Positions 59,801-64,000 of a stretch of DNA of 64,000 nucleotides are shown piece after piece. Below the pieces are notes generated by a model. The model was not told the DNA's origin. It did no database searches and saw only the letters and a program-made list of their open reading frames with translations. Made by a program: the position numbers and the translations under genes. Source of the stretch: Rotaria macrura (taxonomy: Eukaryota; Rotifera; Eurotatoria; Philodinida; Philodinidae); assembly GCA_900239685.1 (NCBI GenBank), contig OENT01000282.1, forward strand, positions 1,158-65,157. Direction: 5' to 3'. The first letter of the stretch is position 1. Each line of letters begins with the position of its first letter.

Positions 59801-61213
59801 ACCAGCTGTCGGATCCTACAAAAGCAAACAAATATCAATGGAAATGCACTTTTAATTCGTTGTTGTTTTTTTCTTCAGTTCCTTACCGGTGCTCCTTGTA
59901 GCATATTCACATTAGTAGGTTTATCACTGAGTAATTCGTCTAGTAAACTTTGAGCTTTAGGTAAAAACTATTCAGAGAAGCAATACATATATTCTATGTT
60001 TAGATATCAACGAACACGATAAATACATACTTGTTGAGGAATCTCCCAAATGAGATATTGTGCAAATTTCCTTAAATGAAAGAAAAAGGTACGCAAATAA
60101 AAATGAAAACGCCAACATTGATCTCATACCGTAGTTGATCAATTTTAAGTCTTGACAATGATTCGGAAACTGGTGCTCGAAGACAACAATTCTCCGGCTA
60201 AAAAAATTCAACTGTTTGTATTATGAATAGGGACGAAAATAAGTTTTTTACTTGTGCTATCCGACACAAACAAACCGCTACAATGTGTGAACACCATGAA
60301 CTTGGATTATCACATGTACAATGACATGATGTTATCTTTTTTCTATCAAATATGATTGATACATGATAATATTGTGTGGTTGTTACAGATGTATTAGTCA
60401 CAGAATTCAATTCATAAACTTGTGCACTTAAATGAAAGCCGATTTGTAACATATGTTGTACAGCTTTTGCTTGTTGTAATGCTTCAGCTTTAATAAATTC
60501 ATCAGTACTACCATTTGCAACACATGTATATAAACTAATAAAAACAAAATAGATGAGTACGAAATAATTAAGAACAAAGTATTGCAATACCGTATATCTT
60601 CGATGCCATCTGGAAAACTCCAAAAAGCAATTTTAAGTTGTAAATTTTCTGGTACAGGTTGCTGAGGTTGATTGTAACGTTCGACTAATTCAAATGGTAC
60701 ATGTCGAGCAATAGTTTTTGCACTTAAATCAACTAATGTAGGGATTCGATCTAAAACAATATTGAAAAAGAGTGTCTAAATCCAGTTTCAATTTTTCTTT
60801 CAATATTCTCAAACCTTCATTTGATACTTCTAACGAAGAGTAACATAAGGATGTTACACTCGTTGGTAGTGTTGAATAACGGGAATTTTTCGTTGTTATT
60901 GATGATATTGCTGTTTGCTGTTTCCAACCACGCCAATGATTTGTAGCTGTTAAACTATCAACATCGGTGAGAGATTGCCATGAAAGTTCACTGTCGGACA
61001 TTTGAGGATCCGAATCCAGTTCAGCATCGAGCATATCAGCAGCTAATGGTTCGTAGTGGTTGTCATTGTTATTTTGATTATTAGTATTGGTTGACATAAC
61101 TGAGGAAGGATGATGTGAAGTCGAAGAAACAGAATTACCGTGTGTTCTCAATATTATTGATGTACCATTTGCTTGTGTACTATTTGATATCATATCGAAG
61201 CCATTAGACTTGT
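50896..61213 (-). CDS. zswim8: ZSWIM8 orthologue (SWIM-type zinc finger, Cullin-RING substrate receptor)
   Basis: Exons: 61213-60815, 60750-60591, 60534-60252, 60197-60130, 60070-60031, 59967-59887, 59815-59694, 58781-58586, 58517-57687, 57621-57501, 56104-55589, 54768-54340, 54267-54121, 54060-52559, 51576-51369, 51284-50896; about 1829 residues against 1837 in human. Key matches: NHWRGWKQQ, VPENLQLKIAFWSFPDG, the SWIM finger CHCTCDNPSSWCSH (CxCx(n)CxH), CLRAPVSESLSRL, LRPLRGREPEGMWNLLQIV, NQPSEALCHFMFELAKTL, RNLHLCAITIALYALGV, CWEGQLTPPECAAIADRAS and YGEDVKWLLKIALKLG. In animals and worms (EBAX-1) ZSWIM8 directs Cullin-3-type ubiquitination of Argonaute during target-directed microRNA decay. 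The middle exon 52559-54060 ends in a long Pro/Gln/His-rich region with a polyglutamine tract. The first exon shown begins at an acceptor, so the initiator ATG may lie in an exon upstream of 61213 or at the internal MISNSTQANG. Confidence 0.93.
55209..55558. repeat. Insertion-like block within a ZSWIM8 intron
   Basis: It lies in the intron between 55588 and 54769. It starts AAACCCCCCTGG and ends in a run of Gs followed by TTAG, so the ends are loosely inverted (CCCCCC / GGGGGG). The 13-mer TAATAGAAGACCC occurs three times in the same orientation (near 55241, 55468 and 55518). No target duplication is clear. Probably a small transposable element remnant. Confidence 0.4.
56105..57500. other. 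Large ZSWIM8 intron, contents unassigned
   Basis: At ~1.4 kb it is far longer than most introns here. A same-strand frame of 96 codons (56543-56253) has protein-like composition (ITGGLILAYVLERFRLFSA; YRATQYFGYLISQRKLN) but no recognised family or splice support. It may be an insertion relic. Nothing else seen. Confidence 0.3.
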
Positions 61214-61614
61214 CTGAAACACAAAGAAAAAAAGACGGTTTGGAAAACTTCATATATAACAGAGAAAAAAAAATACAATTATCCTTTAAGGCAATAAGAA
61301 AAACAAATGAAAAGGGCCTAGACATTTTTTCTCTTTTCAACACTTATTATTGCTTCCTTGTCTTATTTGTTCGTGCGCTCGGGAATAATAAAACAACAAG
61401 AAAGAAAAAAATGATTCATTTCGTCTTTCTTTTTTTCATGTCCGATCCATACACACACAGCTGACTTGTGTCGTTAAAAAATTACAGCCATATTGTCTCA
61501 TGGTTCGTCTATTTTGTTCCTTCTTTTATGATCGATAGAGGTCGCGATGTATCGAACCTCGTGTAAAAAATTCGTTTCGACTTTTTGCTTTGTTTTATTT
61601 CATTTCTAATTAAA
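61214..61614. promoter_or_regulatory. Divergent upstream region of ZSWIM8 and an EF-hand gene
   Basis: About 400 bp separate the first recognised ZSWIM8 exon (minus) from the EF-hand ATG (plus), so any promoters must be short, shared or inside upstream introns. Inferred from gene order only; no motif was identified. Confidence 0.4.
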
Positions 61615-62208
61615 ATGAATGATACGGCTAAAGTACGTTATAAAGAAGCTTTTCTCCTGATGGATGCAAACAATGAAGGTATCATCACTGTAGATGATAT
61701 TCATTTTCTTGTACGAGCACTTGGTTTTACACCAACAGAAAATGATCTTAAACACATTGATAAGGAATTTATACATAATACAAATATTGACTATCTATGG
61801 TTTATGGATATCATGTCGACGATTTCCTGTACGAAATATTCGTATGAACATATTGAAAAAGCATTCTATTCATTTGATAGAAATCATCACGGTAGAAAAG
61901 AGACGACGATTACAGTTACGCTTTCACTAGAGAAAAATATTTTTAGGTCTTATTAATGTAGATACATTTAAAAATGCGATGATGACAATGGGAGAACCGT
62001 TATCAGAACATGAAATGAGTGAAATAATGAAGGATTTACCTATTGATGAAGATGGGTATTCCTTTTGTTATATTTCTCTTTTATTCATAGAACTTAACTG
62101 TTTACTTTTTCTAATTTTAATAGTTTTATTGAATATGAACATTATCTTTTACTATTTAAACCAAAAGAAAATCCATTTGCATTAAAGCATGCCAACGGAA
62201 AAATATAG
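61615..62208 (+). CDS. Calmodulin-like EF-hand protein, 156 aa, degenerate loops
   Basis: Exons: 61615-61891, 61947-62055, 62124-62208; 157 codons, introns 55 and 68 bp. The start at 61615 (MNDTAKVRYKEAF) was chosen over the upstream in-frame ATG because it matches the calmodulin first helix. Loop 1 (DANNEGIITVDD) is near-canonical but ends in Asp. Loop 2 (HNTNIDYLWFMD), loop 3 (DRNHHGLINVDT) and loop 4 (PIDEDGFIEYEH) have lost ligands. The C-terminus (LLLFKPKENPFALKHANGKI) extends beyond calmodulin. The layout resembles calmodulin-like or myosin-essential-light-chain-type proteins that bind targets with little calcium. Partner unknown. Confidence 0.8.
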
Positions 62209-64000
62209 CCCATCAATAAAACAAACATTGATTAACTATGATCTTTTCAGTTTATGATTCATTTCAATAGGTTCCTAATCGCGAAATTGTTTCGAAGAAA
62301 TACAAGCGAGTAGACTTTGAGTTTTATTGATGCCTGTTAATCTATGTAAAATACAAGCATTGATCATGATAACAGTTGTCGTAGAGTTCGATGTTAGATC
62401 AAGTTATTTGATAACAATATGGCAATGGACCAGAAGCAAAATCTTGAAATCTTCACAGCTTTAGGAGAATAATCATCATGTTTCTTGGAAACCACAGCAT
62501 CTGTTTCACAAAAACATTGTTTAATGACATTGTTGATAGACAAACTCCGTTTGGATATTAGATGAAAGATTACTCGGCATATGTAGAGCATTTCGATATC
62601 TCGTTTTATCTTAATGGAGCGAAGAAATGCCAGAAATATGATAACGGTCGAAAAAATATAGTTATCTATGAAGTCATTAGTAATTAGGTATCGACTTCGT
62701 ATTATTCCATTGCTCGTGAACTACTATCTTGTGAGTATGGTTTGTTTCCCACATTATAAAAAGTACGATTCATACGACGAACTCGTAATCGAACTCTGAC
62801 TATACTAACTAACTGTGGGAATGTGTTCGGATTGAGATTTGAAAAAACTTCGAGTCAGCTACGAACTCAAGTAGTAACGTTGGCGTTCTTTTCAAGTAAA
62901 ACCAAAAGCAACAAGCTACAGTATATCAACTTGGTACTCATTTTGAAAAAGAATAAATGTTAGTAATAATCATTAATTCTTTGGTCAGATGTTTCTACGA
63001 CTCGAAAAATGTTATTTTCATAATATAAGCTTGAGACTAAGCTTTCATTCTAGTATGATTTTCATCATTCATGTTGTTATAGAACTTTAGTGTAGTTTGA
63101 TCTCTATTTATTCTTGAAATACATTGATAGATAAACTGCGTCAAGAGCAATATCTTTCATTTGAACAAACATGAATTCAAGAATAAAAATATGTTGTACA
63201 TAAATGGATGTCATATTAATGTTTAGTAAACAAGGTTGATAACTGAATATTATTCTAATCAGTGGAAAATTTGTCGGAGTAAAACTAGTTGCTATCGGAA
63301 TTATATGAGATCATGGATCAACATTAGTACATCGTTTTTCATACTTACACTAGATCTGTGCTGAACATGAATGAGTGTTCCGATAATTTTGAATTGAAAC
63401 TTTTACTACTATAATATTTGTCATATAACTGACAACATATTTACATAATTCAAAACATATTTCTAATCATAAAAATCACACAAAAAATATTAGTCCAACC
63501 ATTACTGATTTTCAGATTCAGCCGTATCAAATATATAACTTCAAGTTTTTTATTTTTGTCCTCACTGTAGATTCGTCGATGAAATTATAAACCGTATGAT
63601 ACTATATTCATTGACCAACCAGACAAAGCGCCATTTTCAACATGAAAAAATGTGCTTTCTCATCAATATTGTCTGATTGAGTTATTTCTAAAACAGAATA
63701 AAATCCTATTTCAAATGATCTTATTATGAAATTTACATCAAATATTTATAAAAGAGATACAAAGAGTGAAAATTTAAGGATGAATTTCATCAAACGAATG
63801 AATGAAAACATCCCTCTGCAACTGTTTGAAGACACCGAATGTCAGATAAACTATCGAGTTCAATTCTAACAAGCATAGATTGTATGAGAGCATCGAAACG
63901 AATACAACCGATAGGCTAGCAAAAATTAGAATCAATGTTCAAAGTTTTAGTTAGAATACAATGCAGGATAAATAAATCATGGTATTTTCGGTAAATGAAT
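62209..64000. other. Intergenic to the right edge, no gene seen
   Basis: AT-rich, with no coding frame longer than expected by chance and no repeat or RNA gene that I recognise. Confidence 0.4.

Overview
The window looks like AT-rich nuclear DNA of a small invertebrate animal, most likely a bdelloid rotifer (Rotaria/Adineta type). The animal assignment rests on orthologues of tektin, troponin C, TMEM26 and ZSWIM8. The bdelloid guess rests on a very long FG-GAP/VCBS repeat membrane protein of a kind known to be expanded in bdelloids, together with spliceosomal introns mostly 50-75 bp long. Species and ploidy cannot be read from the sequence.

The window has two halves. Roughly 1.1-30 kb is gene-poor and full of small repeats. 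It holds a diverged ~620-bp direct repeat with a 551-bp inverted-repeat MITE inside it, one LINE ORF1 remnant, at least four hAT-type elements with exact 8-bp target duplications, and a set of short elements ending in CCCAG(G)...(C)CTGGG. Most of the latter are bounded by an identical but variable dinucleotide. One is a perfect 71-bp hairpin arm pair around an assembly gap (23893-23998). The only large intact gene here is the FG-GAP protein (9137-16877), whose 3-kb intron carries one of these elements. A low-complexity protein runs off the left edge on the minus strand.

Roughly 30.6-62.2 kb is gene-dense and nearly free of repeats. On the minus strand lie an unrecognised 432-aa protein with 21- and 24-bp microexons, a 79-aa single-pass membrane protein, a TMEM26 homologue, a tektin, a coiled-coil protein, a troponin-C-like EF-hand protein, a mitochondrially targeted AidB/ACDH-11-type acyl-CoA dehydrogenase and a complete ZSWIM8 orthologue in 16 recognised coding exons. 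On the plus strand are two calmodulin-like EF-hand genes. Multi-exon models were built by hand from GT/AG sites and frame continuity; in every model the exon lengths sum to a whole number of codons.

Functional links are modest: tektin is a ciliary protein, three separate genes encode EF-hand calcium sensors, and ZSWIM8 is the substrate receptor for target-directed microRNA decay. No operon-like organisation is implied. No rRNA, tRNA or CRISPR array was recognised.
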